28,427 nucleotides of DNA from a virus. Below the pieces are notes generated by a model, which saw only the letters and a program-made list of their open reading frames with translations, had not been told where the DNA came from and ran no database searches. The stretch is from the IMG/VR virus record IMGVR_UViG_3300025141_000560, positions 1 to 28,427 of that record. The stretch is one strand, 5' to 3'. The position numbers and the translations under genes were made by a program. Positions 1 through 7,887 of the stretch are shown here, in pieces (within the stretch, counting starts at the first letter, position 1; the number at the start of each line of letters is the position of its first letter).

Positions 1-175
1 TATTCTCAGTTAAATCTTTAGACATTAATTCTACTTCTGTTGAAAGTTTGTTTTGGGTTTCAATGATACCAAAGTAAGCCCAGGTCCCGATAGCGACCAT
101 GCAGATCAAAGAGGCTACGGTTTTCATCGGCATTTGCACGGCTGCTTCTTCTGAGATTCTGAGAGGTTTACCCAT
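1..175 (-). CDS. Small membrane protein, 3' end outside window (partial)
   Basis: The reading frame opens with ATG at 175, overlapping the TAA stop of the upstream gene (TAATG), and stays open for 58 codons to the left edge, so the C-terminus is missing. The N-terminus reads MGKPLRISEEAAVQMP and is followed by one clear hydrophobic segment at about residues 18-38 (TVASLICMVAIGTWAYFGII) and then a polar, probably helical stretch rich in E, K, T and L. This N-terminus resembles a conserved protein of unknown function I recall from marine phage late regions; that is from memory, not a search. It is the last visible member of a run of eight tiny membrane-protein genes, so a role in lysis or membrane remodelling is possible but unproven. 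Confidence 0.8.
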   Translation of the reverse strand, partial: MGKPLRISEEAAVQMPMKTVASLICMVAIGTWAYFGIIETQNKLSTEVELMSKDLTEN

Positions 176-432
176 TAATAATTATAACTCCCTGAAGTTG
201 ATTCATTATTTTCTAAAGCTTCAAATAATTTTTTGTGTTGGTCCATAATCTCTTCATCACTCTTCATCATGGTCTCTATATGAACTTGTAATTTATCTAC
301 GTGTCGTTCTAGTCGATCAACTTTATCTTCATGTACCGCTTGAATGGTAGAGAGTTCAAACGTACGGCTAAGACTCCAGCCTCCAAGGGCTATGAGCAAG
401 CCAATCAGCATTGGTAAAATTTTATCAGCCAT
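175..432 (-). CDS. Small membrane protein, N-terminal TM plus coiled coil
   Basis: This 85-residue protein has a transmembrane segment at about residues 5-20 (ILPMLIGLLIALGGWSLS) followed by a heptad-rich charged helix (residues 32-75) and a polar tail. The segment LIALGGWSLSRTFELS closely matches LALGGWSLQRSFSLS in the 65-residue protein at 1450-1647, so the two are probably paralogues. The start at 432 overlaps the end of the 37-residue gene by 8 bases, and the stop overlaps the next start as TAATG, indicating translational coupling. Topology (N-terminal anchor, soluble coil) would fit a holin-associated or spanin-like protein, but no family could be assigned. Confidence 0.8.
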   Translation of the reverse strand: MADKILPMLIGLLIALGGWSLSRTFELSTIQAVHEDKVDRLERHVDKLQVHIETMMKSDEEIMDQHKKLFEALENNESTSGSYNY

Positions 433-538
433 AAACCCCGCAGCAACTAAATTTGTCCATAAAAAAATAATGATACACAGAGAATCCTATAACAATTCCA
501 ATGCTCATTCCTATAAATAACGTTAGGTATTTTATCAT
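425..538 (-). CDS. 37-residue single-TM membrane protein
   Basis: The frame from ATG at 538 to TGA at 425-427 codes for 37 residues starting MIKYLTLFIGMSIGIVIG. Residues 4-26 form one hydrophobic helix, and the C-terminus carries a CC pair (FSCCGVYG). It fills most of the space between two better-supported genes, lies in the same strand, starts one base after the stop of the 27-residue gene and overlaps the downstream start by 8 bases. No strong ribosome binding site is visible, so coupling to the upstream gene is likely. Size and topology fit a small holin or antiholin; that is inference only. Confidence 0.6.
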   Translation of the reverse strand: MIKYLTLFIGMSIGIVIGFSVYHYFFMDKFSCCGVYG

Positions 539-539
539 G

Positions 540-623
540 TTAAAAAATTATTTCAATTACTAGATAAAGGGTGATAAATATGAACATTCCAGCCATATGA
601 ATATCATATGGGTGATTATGCAT
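540..623 (-). CDS. 27-residue single-TM micropeptide
   Basis: An ATG at 623 overlaps the TAA of the upstream gene (TAATG) and opens a 27-codon frame, MHNHPYDIHMAGMFIFITLY and then LVIEIIF. It is a short polar, histidine-containing head followed by one hydrophobic helix to the very end. The stop/start overlap and the fact that it and the 37-residue gene together exactly fill the gap between larger genes support it as a real gene, but at this length chance cannot be excluded. Confidence 0.5.
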   Translation of the reverse strand: MHNHPYDIHMAGMFIFITLYLVIEIIF

Positions 624-964
624 TAATCCCCCAGTACTTCTCTGGATAAGTCTTTAATGTCCCACTGTTGTTCTCTAACTGCATCGGTTGTCTTCCTAAG
701 TATTTCCTCTAAAGCTCTGAAGTAGGCATTTACTTCAGTTACCCGAGCATTAACATTAAACATCTCTCTTGTAAACTCTTCTTTATCTTGAGCGTATTTA
801 TCGAAGATGATTTGAATATCTTTGTTCAACATCATGACTTGTTGCTTATTTTCTTCGATCGTTTCAGTTAGATTAATAATATATTTGATAGACCCAAAGG
901 TCGCAGCCAGGATGGATACCACGATCGGTACTATTACTACCAGTTTACTCTTACTCAGATCCAT
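623..964 (-). CDS. Membrane-anchored coiled-coil protein
   Basis: This 113-residue protein has a single hydrophobic segment at about residues 8-30 (LVVIVPIVVSILAATFGS onward) followed by a long charged helix (residues 33-110) with repeated hydrophobic positions typical of a coiled coil. GGAG lies 11 bases before the ATG, and the start overlaps the end of the exported protein gene by 14 bases. The N-in/C-out anchor plus coil resembles an inner-membrane spanin or other lysis accessory, but sequence alone does not settle this. Function unknown. Confidence 0.8.
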   Translation of the reverse strand: MDLSKSKLVVIVPIVVSILAATFGSIKYIINLTETIEENKQQVMMLNKDIQIIFDKYAQDKEEFTREMFNVNARVTEVNAYFRALEEILRKTTDAVREQQWDIKDLSREVLGD

Positions 965-1445
965 TTTTCTTTTGCTCCATTTGTTTTTGGTGTTCTATCT
1001 TCATCATCTCATCAAAGAGAGTATCACCACCTCGTTCTCTTTTATCCTCTTTTTTTAAGAATTTCATATCTCTACATCTTTTAGCTACTAATTCTAAAGC
1101 TGGTCCCATCTCTACATTTCTATATTTTCTACAGATTTTAAGCAGTTCAATCTGTTGCTCCAGTTCATAACGATCCGCTTGCTTGTCTCTGAATTCTTTA
1201 TCGCAGGTATGACCAAACTTAAAACGAAGTCTAACTCCTAGATCCCAGCCTTCTTTTTCGTATTCATTACCGCTATCGGCAATGGAATAGTCATAATCAT
1301 CAGTGCTGTATTGAAGGTAGGGTTCGATGTGGCCGGCTTCGCAGTCACGCCAGTTTTGGCCTAGGTATTCGTTCTTAGCTTGTGCTTGAGATGCAAAAGC
1401 TCCTATGAATAAAATAACAATAAGGGAAATTATAAAGTAACGCAT
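951..1445 (-). CDS. Exported four-cysteine protein with signal peptide
   Basis: The best start is ATG at 1445, giving 164 residues that begin with a clean signal peptide: MRYFIISLIVILFIGAFASQ, then an AQA cleavage box before KNEYLG. The longer frame from 1520 would add 25 strongly basic residues in front and overlap the upstream gene by 71 bases, so it was not chosen. The mature protein has four cysteines (in RDCEAG, GHTCDK, KICRK and KRCRD), suited to disulphides in the periplasm, a middle part that may be beta-rich (LGVRLRFKFG) and a charged helical C-terminus (about residues 125-164). There is no lipobox. Its place within the membrane-protein cluster suggests envelope action during lysis or entry; no family was recognised. 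Confidence 0.75.
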   Translation of the reverse strand: MRYFIISLIVILFIGAFASQAQAKNEYLGQNWRDCEAGHIEPYLQYSTDDYDYSIADSGNEYEKEGWDLGVRLRFKFGHTCDKEFRDKQADRYELEQQIELLKICRKYRNVEMGPALELVAKRCRDMKFLKKEDKRERGGDTLFDEMMKIEHQKQMEQKKNGSE

Positions 1446-1449
1446 CCAT

Positions 1450-1647
1450 CTAATCGCCTTGTTTCTTTTTCTTCTTGCGATGCTTCTTGCCCTTAAGATC
1501 TTTAAAGTTCGATATCTCATTTTGTATTACCTCAATTTTCATTTTGATCACAACCATGTCTTGTGAAAGAGAGAATGATCTTTGTAGTGACCATCCTCCG
1601 AGCGCTAATACAATAGCGAGTAGTGCGGTGATTAGTTTGTCGTTCAT
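1450..1647 (-). CDS. Small membrane protein with basic tail
   Basis: The chosen start is ATG at 1647, which overlaps the TGA of the preceding gene (ATGA); the longer frame from 1704 has no support and would overlap that gene. The 65-residue product has a transmembrane helix at about residues 4-22 (LITALLAIVLALGGWSL), a short amphipathic helix and a very basic end (KGKKHRKKKKKQGD). It shares LALGGWSLxRxFxLS with the protein at 175-432. Such an arrangement (one TM, charged cytoplasmic tail) is common in phage holins, but assignment is by topology only. Confidence 0.75.
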   Translation of the reverse strand: MNDKLITALLAIVLALGGWSLQRSFSLSQDMVVIKMKIEVIQNEISNFKDLKGKKHRKKKKKQGD

Positions 1648-1853
1648 ACGACTATGTTTACCAATTGTAAGACTACAGCCCCCACCGTAGCCAAAAGAAC
1701 CCAATAGATTTTATCTATCTTGCCACCCAATTTCTCAATATCTTGATGCATATGTGTTAAATCATTTTTCTTTAGATTATACATATCTCGTTTGAGCCCT
1801 GTAATGTGGCCTTCTAAACTTATAATAGATTCTCGTGTGGTCTTTGGTACCAT
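1644..1853 (-). CDS. Coiled-coil protein with C-terminal TM, XhlA-like topology
   Basis: The start is ATG at 1853, overlapping the TAA of the giant virion gene (TAATG); the upstream extension to 1907 lies inside that gene and is not supported. The 69-residue protein begins with a polar heptad-type helix (residues 8-47) and ends in one hydrophobic segment (IYWVLLATVGAVVLQLVNIVV). A coil followed by a C-terminal TM is the layout of haemolysin XhlA-type phage proteins, which help membrane disruption; the resemblance is in layout, not in a recognised motif. It opens the run of small membrane-protein genes. Confidence 0.75.
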   Translation of the reverse strand: MVPKTTRESIISLEGHITGLKRDMYNLKKNDLTHMHQDIEKLGGKIDKIYWVLLATVGAVVLQLVNIVV

Positions 1854-4800
1854 TAAGCCAATCCCTTTTGTTTTAATCTCATTGCCTTTTCTGCAGGCGA
1901 CAGCCATGCTGTTTCACTAGCTGTTAATCCTGAAGATCCTACAACATTTCCCTTGGCCTGTGAAGTAATAACGTCAGCAGAAACTTCAGAGGTATCTTCA
2001 GTTTTATTTGATTTCTGTAGCTTCTCCATCTCTTCCATCTTTTTGAGATTCCATTCTATTTGTTTTTCCATCTCTTTTTGCTGTCTTTCAATATCAGTAT
2101 CTAATTGTTCAAATCCAAGATCAATTTTTTTCATTCGTTTCTCGTTTTCTTGAATAGATCTATAGAGATCGCTTGAAGTAAAGTTATGGTTTCTCATCGC
2201 TTCATTTAAATTGAGTGGAATTCTATCCCATTTCTTTTCAATATCTTTCATGAAATTAATATCAAACACTTCACTAGGAGTATAATTAGTTCCTAGTTCC
2301 TTGTTTAAATCTTTAATTAAACTTGCAAAGATTCTATCTTTAGACATGTCAATTTCTTTCATGTCGGTTGGCATGTAAAGACCAAGCATCAAGGCCTCTA
2401 TCTCTTTTTTAGAGAAGGCTCCTCGACCTTTGAGTCCTTCTTCAATTTGTTTTTCTGTGTACTTCATCTTCCTTAGGTTTTGAATATCATTAAATGTTAG
2501 TGACCAATAACGATACCTATTCTGTTGAAGCTTATTATATCTCTCTGGCATAAACTCAGGTGGATATCCTTCTTTAATTAAAGCGATGTCTCCCCTTAAG
2601 TTCTCTTTATTTCTAATAGCGTCACTGTAATAAAGTCTTCGAGCACTATTTAAAGTTTTAAGATAAGCATTTTGTTTCCAGTCAAAATCTTTTAAAGGCT
2701 TAACATTAATGACTCGGACTCCCGCCACCGTTGCCATGACTTCATCTTCGGGATTCATTTTAACTCCATAGCTAGTGACTTGTCCTTGCATTGCACGAAC
2801 AATTTTCTCTACACTTTTAATAGTGGTTGGTAAGAGTTTGTTATAAACATGAGCCATCACTTTTTCAAATGATTGATCGTCGATGGTCCAATTCGCTAAG
2901 ACGCCTCCGGTTTTATTATAAGAAATCCATTGAGCAAATTCTCCTGTCCCTACTTTTTTAGGAAGAATTTCTTCTAGTGTTTCATACCAAATAGCTTTGT
3001 TAATAAAAGGTTCTAAAGTATTCATGATCGCTTTACCAAAAGACTCTGCATACAGTCCAATAGTATTTTGATCGGTGTGTTTACCTTTTGCTAAGTTATC
3101 CATGATGACTGCAAAAGGCATCTGAACATCGGAGTAAGGATGTTGTGCATCCAAATCAATGGCTTTAAAATTACCATCCTCATCTTTTGCTGTGATCGGA
3201 ACAATATTATGAGCTGTCATAAATGATGGAGCAAAGGATTTTTTCCATGCGTCGAGTTCATCTTTTTTTATACCTGTCATATAAAGAGACATATCCAGTG
3301 CCACTGGACCTAATGTTCCTACTGTTGCAGTGAATCCAATTAAGCGTCTTGCTCCCATCTGTCGAATATAAGGATTAGAAGATTGAACTTCTGCCAGTCC
3401 TCTTCGTACCATATGAAAAGAGTTTCTCCACATCTCGGAAGTAAACCCTACGAAGTTTCCAACGAATGGAAAGGCTCTAATGTTTTGAACGACACGTGGT
3501 ACCATCGAGTAGTTAGGATAAACATCTCTGACGATAAGTCCTGATACTTCCTTCTGGGCATCCTCTACAGTTTTTAAATTTCTGCCGTTTGTACCCGGTG
3601 TTGATGAACCTGCTTTATAAGGATTCCATTCATAGCCTTCAACTTCTCTAAAATATTTTTTAACATCATCTAAGTTTTTAAAGGCAGGTCTCAATTGAGA
3701 CTTGGTAAATTGATAACCAAAAAGTTTCCAAACGTTATCCCCTAATTGATAGGCTTCCATCGATTTTTGAACGACTCGACCAATCAATCCTTTGTTGGTG
3801 AACAGATATTCAAAGATCTGATCACTGGTTCTACCTTCTGTACTTAGATATTTTTCTAATTTAGTAGACGTTGGCATCTCTATTCGTTTGCCTAAGCCTT
3901 CTGAAATTTCTCCCACTCCTCTTTTTAAAGCGCCTTGAACCGAACTTCCCCCCATCATTTCTGGAATCATTTTCTCTAGTTCCGTTACAATTGTAGAAGA
4001 GTCTAAGGCTCCTGCTTCTAAAGCTTCATCCAAAAGATCTCTTAAAGCTTTAGGATTCTTCGTCTTCCCAATTAATTCTTTGAATAACATTTCAAAGTTA
4101 TCTGCAACCGACGCCCCGACGCCGACATGGCCATTAGCCAGGGCAAACATAGAGGCTGTAGTAATGTTTCTCATTTGAGTCATTAAAGATAAAACCGTTT
4201 TGTTCATTTGAACACCGGCTTTCATCATGAGCAGTGTCTTCATGAAAGGAAGTTTTAATAGAGCATCCATTAAAATATTATTATCACTAATAGCTTTCGC
4301 CATTTCTGGAAGCGCTACCATGGATGAACCATCTGGATTTTTAAAGATACTTTCTAGATCCATATTATAAGGCTTACGAATAATAACTTCAGAAACCGAA
4401 CGAGGATTCATAATATTATTTTTAGCCGCCCACTGAGCGTATTCATCTTGATTTCTCCATAACCATTTACCCAGACCCATTCGAGCAAGATCTCGATAAG
4501 CATTAAAAGAATGTAAAGTGTGAGCTTGTTCAGCTAACGTATCGAGGATAATATTTTTAGGATTTTCTACCCGACCTAAGAGCGCAGCAATTTCATCAGG
4601 AACATTCTTTAAATCTTTAAAGATGTTTGCGGGAACTTTAACATCTCCCATGGCATTGGCAATTGTTTTGAGTCGTGTGTTCGGAGTTGAACCTTCATTT
4701 CTACCAATGGATAGGATCTCATCGACTTTCATTCGAGCTTTGACTAAAGCTTCTTTGTAAGCTGGTGAATTTTTTTTGAGTCTTCTCCAGTTTGGCGTTA

Positions 4801-6742
4801 TTAAATTTAAAAAGTATTCCGTGGCATTTTCAATCGCTTGTTTGGAAGGTGTAAATTTAGAGTTTCTAAAAATCTGATAGCTCGTATGAAGATAGCTTTT
4901 CATATTTTTAAGTAATTCATTTTTTATCTCTGGGTCTTTTAAAATAGGTTGTAAAGCTTCTGTTTGATCATCCACCATTTTTCTTAAGACCCTTGCATTC
5001 GTTCTTAACACTTTAGGAAGAGAATCAATTTTAATTTCTCCTCTCATGAATCTAATAACATTATCCCATTGTCTTAAGGCTCGTTGAGCGGTTACAGTTT
5101 GCATAGCGATGTCCCCAAAGCCTACTTCAGCTAACTTATACATTTGTCTATCCATATCTTTCATGAAACCATCAGCCAGTTTTTTAATTCTTCTAACTTC
5201 TGTTTCTATTTTTCTTAAAGCATTTCCAGACTGTCTATCAAATTTAAAATTAGATTGCATACGTGAGTAACCTGCTTCAATTCCTCTACCTACACTTCTC
5301 CAAAAACTAGACTGTCCTCCAAACTGAGAAAATTTCCATTTATCATAATCAGGAATACCAATTTTAGTTTTAAGTTTCTTGCCGCCTGCTCCTATTTTCC
5401 TGAACAGTTGAGGAATCCCAATGTTATAATTCATTTTTTGGAGAGGATGACTCTTCGGCAGCATGATATAATCATTCGCCAAGGCTCTTTTAATAGGATT
5501 CTTAGACTTTGCATTTCCAAAAGTTTTCCAAGGATTATAAATTGAAATAGGATTTTTAGTTTCCCATGTTAAGAGTTTAATAGGTGCAGTAATCGCAGGA
5601 TCCACCACTCCTCTCAAACCTAAGCCTGCTGTTTTTGCTGAGAGTTTAAGAGAAGGACCGACTAAAGTTAATCCTCCAAAAATAGCAGCCCCTTCTGCAG
5701 CAAATTTTAATTTGTTTCTTAAGATCGCAGCCGATCGTTCCTTGCCACTTAAACCTTCCAGACTTTCTCGTTTAGAATTAGCTAAAGCTTTTTGTAAAAT
5801 AGAAAATTTTCCTGTAGCATCTTTGTCTCCAAAGATATCTCCAAGCGTAACGTTAGCTTGACTTGAAACCACTGCATCACCTAAGGCCGCAGGAAGAACC
5901 CAATAGCCTCCGTAGCTGGCAAGATCTAAAGGAGTCTTACCGAGTAAAGAAACCGAGGCTGCTTTCTTGGCAGTTGACGTTCCGAGTTTAGTCTTCGCTA
6001 CTTTCTTAATTAGTTTTTTAGCAATCTGTCTAGCGACTCCAAAGCCTAATCCATATTGAACCAGGACTGAAGTCATCTTGGCAATGGATCCTCGTGAGTC
6101 TCCATAGACTTCCATTAAATCAATGGCGGGTAAAGCTTTTTCTACTATGGCAAGAGTATTGGTATCAAGACCTAGTTTATCAGCCCCTAAATCAGTAAGA
6201 GCAGCTACCAGTTCAGCGGTTCCTGCAACAGCATTATATAATCCAACGGCAGGACCATGCGTAGCTTGAATAATAGGGTGATTAATATATTTTCGGTATG
6301 CTTTTTTACCGGCTTCACTATCTCTGCGATAGATCATATCCCAACGTCCTTCACCAAAGAAGCCTAAATCAGACCATTTTTTAATATCTTTTTTATCTGC
6401 GTAAAGCTGAACGTTTTTTTTATCTTTTAAAAAATTATTGGCTTCAACTAATTCTTCTTCAGTGCTGGCTGTAGAAAGTTTATCAATATACATCTCCACA
6501 AGTTTAGGACTATTCTGAAAAACATACCGATAACGATCCACCTTTTTTTGAGCTTCAGAATTTAAACTCAGTAACTTCATTTCTGAGTCAATATTAATAG
6601 GAACAGGAAGTTTTTGTTTAACGATTTGTTCTTTTTCCCAAACTGGATCATTCCCAAACTTAAGCGGGGGGAGACCTGCATTAACCCGGTCCTTATTTAA
6701 TTTAAGTTGATAAGATTTTCTGAGATCGGCTAGAAGTCCCAT
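1853..6742 (-). CDS. Large internal virion / DNA-ejection protein
   Basis: At 1629 residues this is by far the largest gene. A strong AGGAGG precedes the ATG by a few bases and the upstream stop is 8 bases away. The protein is mainly helical, with hydrophobic stretches at about residues 163-195, 347-368, 835-875 (including RNITTASMFALANGH) and 1134-1158, and a charged coiled coil at about 1524-1580. Giant, helix-rich proteins with scattered membrane-active segments coded after tail genes are typical of podovirus internal core proteins that leave the capsid during infection (T7 gp16 is the analogue in role). No lysozyme or transglycosylase catalytic motif was recognised by eye. The role is inferred from size, composition and position. 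Confidence 0.8.
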   Translation of the reverse strand: MGLLADLRKSYQLKLNKDRVNAGLPPLKFGNDPVWEKEQIVKQKLPVPINIDSEMKLLSLNSEAQKKVDRYRYVFQNSPKLVEMYIDKLSTASTEEELVEANNFLKDKKNVQLYADKKDIKKWSDLGFFGEGRWDMIYRRDSEAGKKAYRKYINHPIIQATHGPAVGLYNAVAGTAELVAALTDLGADKLGLDTNTLAIVEKALPAIDLMEVYGDSRGSIAKMTSVLVQYGLGFGVARQIAKKLIKKVAKTKLGTSTAKKAASVSLLGKTPLDLASYGGYWVLPAALGDAVVSSQANVTLGDIFGDKDATGKFSILQKALANSKRESLEGLSGKERSAAILRNKLKFAAEGAAIFGGLTLVGPSLKLSAKTAGLGLRGVVDPAITAPIKLLTWETKNPISIYNPWKTFGNAKSKNPIKRALANDYIMLPKSHPLQKMNYNIGIPQLFRKIGAGGKKLKTKIGIPDYDKWKFSQFGGQSSFWRSVGRGIEAGYSRMQSNFKFDRQSGNALRKIETEVRRIKKLADGFMKDMDRQMYKLAEVGFGDIAMQTVTAQRALRQWDNVIRFMRGEIKIDSLPKVLRTNARVLRKMVDDQTEALQPILKDPEIKNELLKNMKSYLHTSYQIFRNSKFTPSKQAIENATEYFLNLITPNWRRLKKNSPAYKEALVKARMKVDEILSIGRNEGSTPNTRLKTIANAMGDVKVPANIFKDLKNVPDEIAALLGRVENPKNIILDTLAEQAHTLHSFNAYRDLARMGLGKWLWRNQDEYAQWAAKNNIMNPRSVSEVIIRKPYNMDLESIFKNPDGSSMVALPEMAKAISDNNILMDALLKLPFMKTLLMMKAGVQMNKTVLSLMTQMRNITTASMFALANGHVGVGASVADNFEMLFKELIGKTKNPKALRDLLDEALEAGALDSSTIVTELEKMIPEMMGGSSVQGALKRGVGEISEGLGKRIEMPTSTKLEKYLSTEGRTSDQIFEYLFTNKGLIGRVVQKSMEAYQLGDNVWKLFGYQFTKSQLRPAFKNLDDVKKYFREVEGYEWNPYKAGSSTPGTNGRNLKTVEDAQKEVSGLIVRDVYPNYSMVPRVVQNIRAFPFVGNFVGFTSEMWRNSFHMVRRGLAEVQSSNPYIRQMGARRLIGFTATVGTLGPVALDMSLYMTGIKKDELDAWKKSFAPSFMTAHNIVPITAKDEDGNFKAIDLDAQHPYSDVQMPFAVIMDNLAKGKHTDQNTIGLYAESFGKAIMNTLEPFINKAIWYETLEEILPKKVGTGEFAQWISYNKTGGVLANWTIDDQSFEKVMAHVYNKLLPTTIKSVEKIVRAMQGQVTSYGVKMNPEDEVMATVAGVRVINVKPLKDFDWKQNAYLKTLNSARRLYYSDAIRNKENLRGDIALIKEGYPPEFMPERYNKLQQNRYRYWSLTFNDIQNLRKMKYTEKQIEEGLKGRGAFSKKEIEALMLGLYMPTDMKEIDMSKDRIFASLIKDLNKELGTNYTPSEVFDINFMKDIEKKWDRIPLNLNEAMRNHNFTSSDLYRSIQENEKRMKKIDLGFEQLDTDIERQQKEMEKQIEWNLKKMEEMEKLQKSNKTEDTSEVSADVITSQAKGNVVGSSGLTASETAWLSPAEKAMRLKQKGLA

Positions 6743-6750
6743 GGGCCCTC

Positions 6751-7887
6751 CTAGGCTTGATCAGTAGGAAGAACGAGTTCTACTCCATACTTTTGATTGA
6801 ATAACATGACATCTTCTTGACTTTCAATTGCTGAAAAGTCAGCAAAGGCGTCAGCGTTATACGCTATAAGTCTTACGACATCATCAGTAATTTCTTGAGG
6901 AAGTCTTGCTCTTAACATTAGGTAAGGATCTTCTTTATTCATAGGGATTTGGTTCATCGATCCACTTTTTGGAAGTACTTCTGCATCCACTTCTGTAGCT
7001 TGAATAGTTTCGCCTGGCATTTTTATTGTTTCACTAGCCATTCCTTCCATGACATTCGGTCCTACGCCTAGGTTATAACCCACACGGCCTCCTGTTGCTT
7101 TTTTATTAGCATCCATTGATACACTCATTAAATAATCAACTAACTGTGCTAAAGCTTTATCAATTCGTTCTTTGTATTTAGCTTTATTTGGATTATCATC
7201 AGGCATCATCGGGTACATTGTATACATATCAGCAAAAGTTTTATCTAACATCAAAATTTCTAGAGCAGATGCTCTTGCTTCTGCTTGAGTTGTTATTTTT
7301 CCTTGCGTGGCTTGAATAATCATATTTTCATAGTCTTTATAGGTAGCATCATTTCTAAAATCTTTTCCTGGATTTTGTGATTCCCATTGATTTTTCATAC
7401 GAATTGCATCACTTAAAATTTTAGCTCGTGTTTGTGTAGCGGTTTCAGCAATTCCTGCTTTAGCTACATCCATAGCCATGGTTCTTTCAAATGGTAGTTT
7501 ATTTATCTCATGTTTTCGCTCGGCAACGACAGCTTCAGCGGGCGCTATAATTTTTTGTTGTCCCGTGACAGCACCACTTAAAGCTTCACCCAGTGTCCGT
7601 GCCTCAGAAAAGCCTTCACCGATACCTTTCCAAAAAGCTCCTTTACGTGTAGAATCTGGCACTTTAATTGTTTCACTATATGCTTTTATTTTTTCGTCAA
7701 AAGTAGGCTCTTGAAATCCTGTTCTATTGCCTATTGGATTTCCATGAATGTTTCCTCCTCCAATAGTTCCTCCCCCTGCATAATTATTTCTTGGGGTATC
7801 TAAACCAGAAGTAATCCCCGTGCCTTGAGAATCGATAACATCTCCTCCTCGTTTGAACATGGGTCTATTTAAAATTCGATTATACAT
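6751..7887 (-). CDS. Putative internal virion protein with GGRVGY motif
   Basis: This 378-residue protein starts at 7887, sharing one base with the preceding stop (TAATG). Its N-terminus (FKRGGDVIDSQGTGITSGLD at residues 11-30) and glycine-rich stretch (33-57) look like a disordered head; residues 60-260 are helical and charged; GGRVGYNLGV appears at 266-275; the C-terminal part (300-378) is acidic. The GGRVGY motif is shared with the 405-residue protein at 8738-9955. It lies between two other likely internal virion genes, so I infer a virion or ejection role. No enzyme motif was seen. Confidence 0.7.
   Translation of the reverse strand: MYNRILNRPMFKRGGDVIDSQGTGITSGLDTPRNNYAGGGTIGGGNIHGNPIGNRTGFQEPTFDEKIKAYSETIKVPDSTRKGAFWKGIGEGFSEARTLGEALSGAVTGQQKIIAPAEAVVAERKHEINKLPFERTMAMDVAKAGIAETATQTRAKILSDAIRMKNQWESQNPGKDFRNDATYKDYENMIIQATQGKITTQAEARASALEILMLDKTFADMYTMYPMMPDDNPNKAKYKERIDKALAQLVDYLMSVSMDANKKATGGRVGYNLGVGPNVMEGMASETIKMPGETIQATEVDAEVLPKSGSMNQIPMNKEDPYLMLRARLPQEITDDVVRLIAYNADAFADFSAIESQEDVMLFNQKYGVELVLPTDQA

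Noticed and set aside
822-1058. Plus-strand frames in this and many other places
   Set aside because: All plus-strand open frames lie opposite well-supported minus-strand genes, lack ribosome sites and have unnatural composition.
1446-1520. Longer start for the exported protein (adds 25 basic residues)
   Set aside because: It would overlap the upstream gene by 71 bases and hide a clean signal peptide that starts at 1445.
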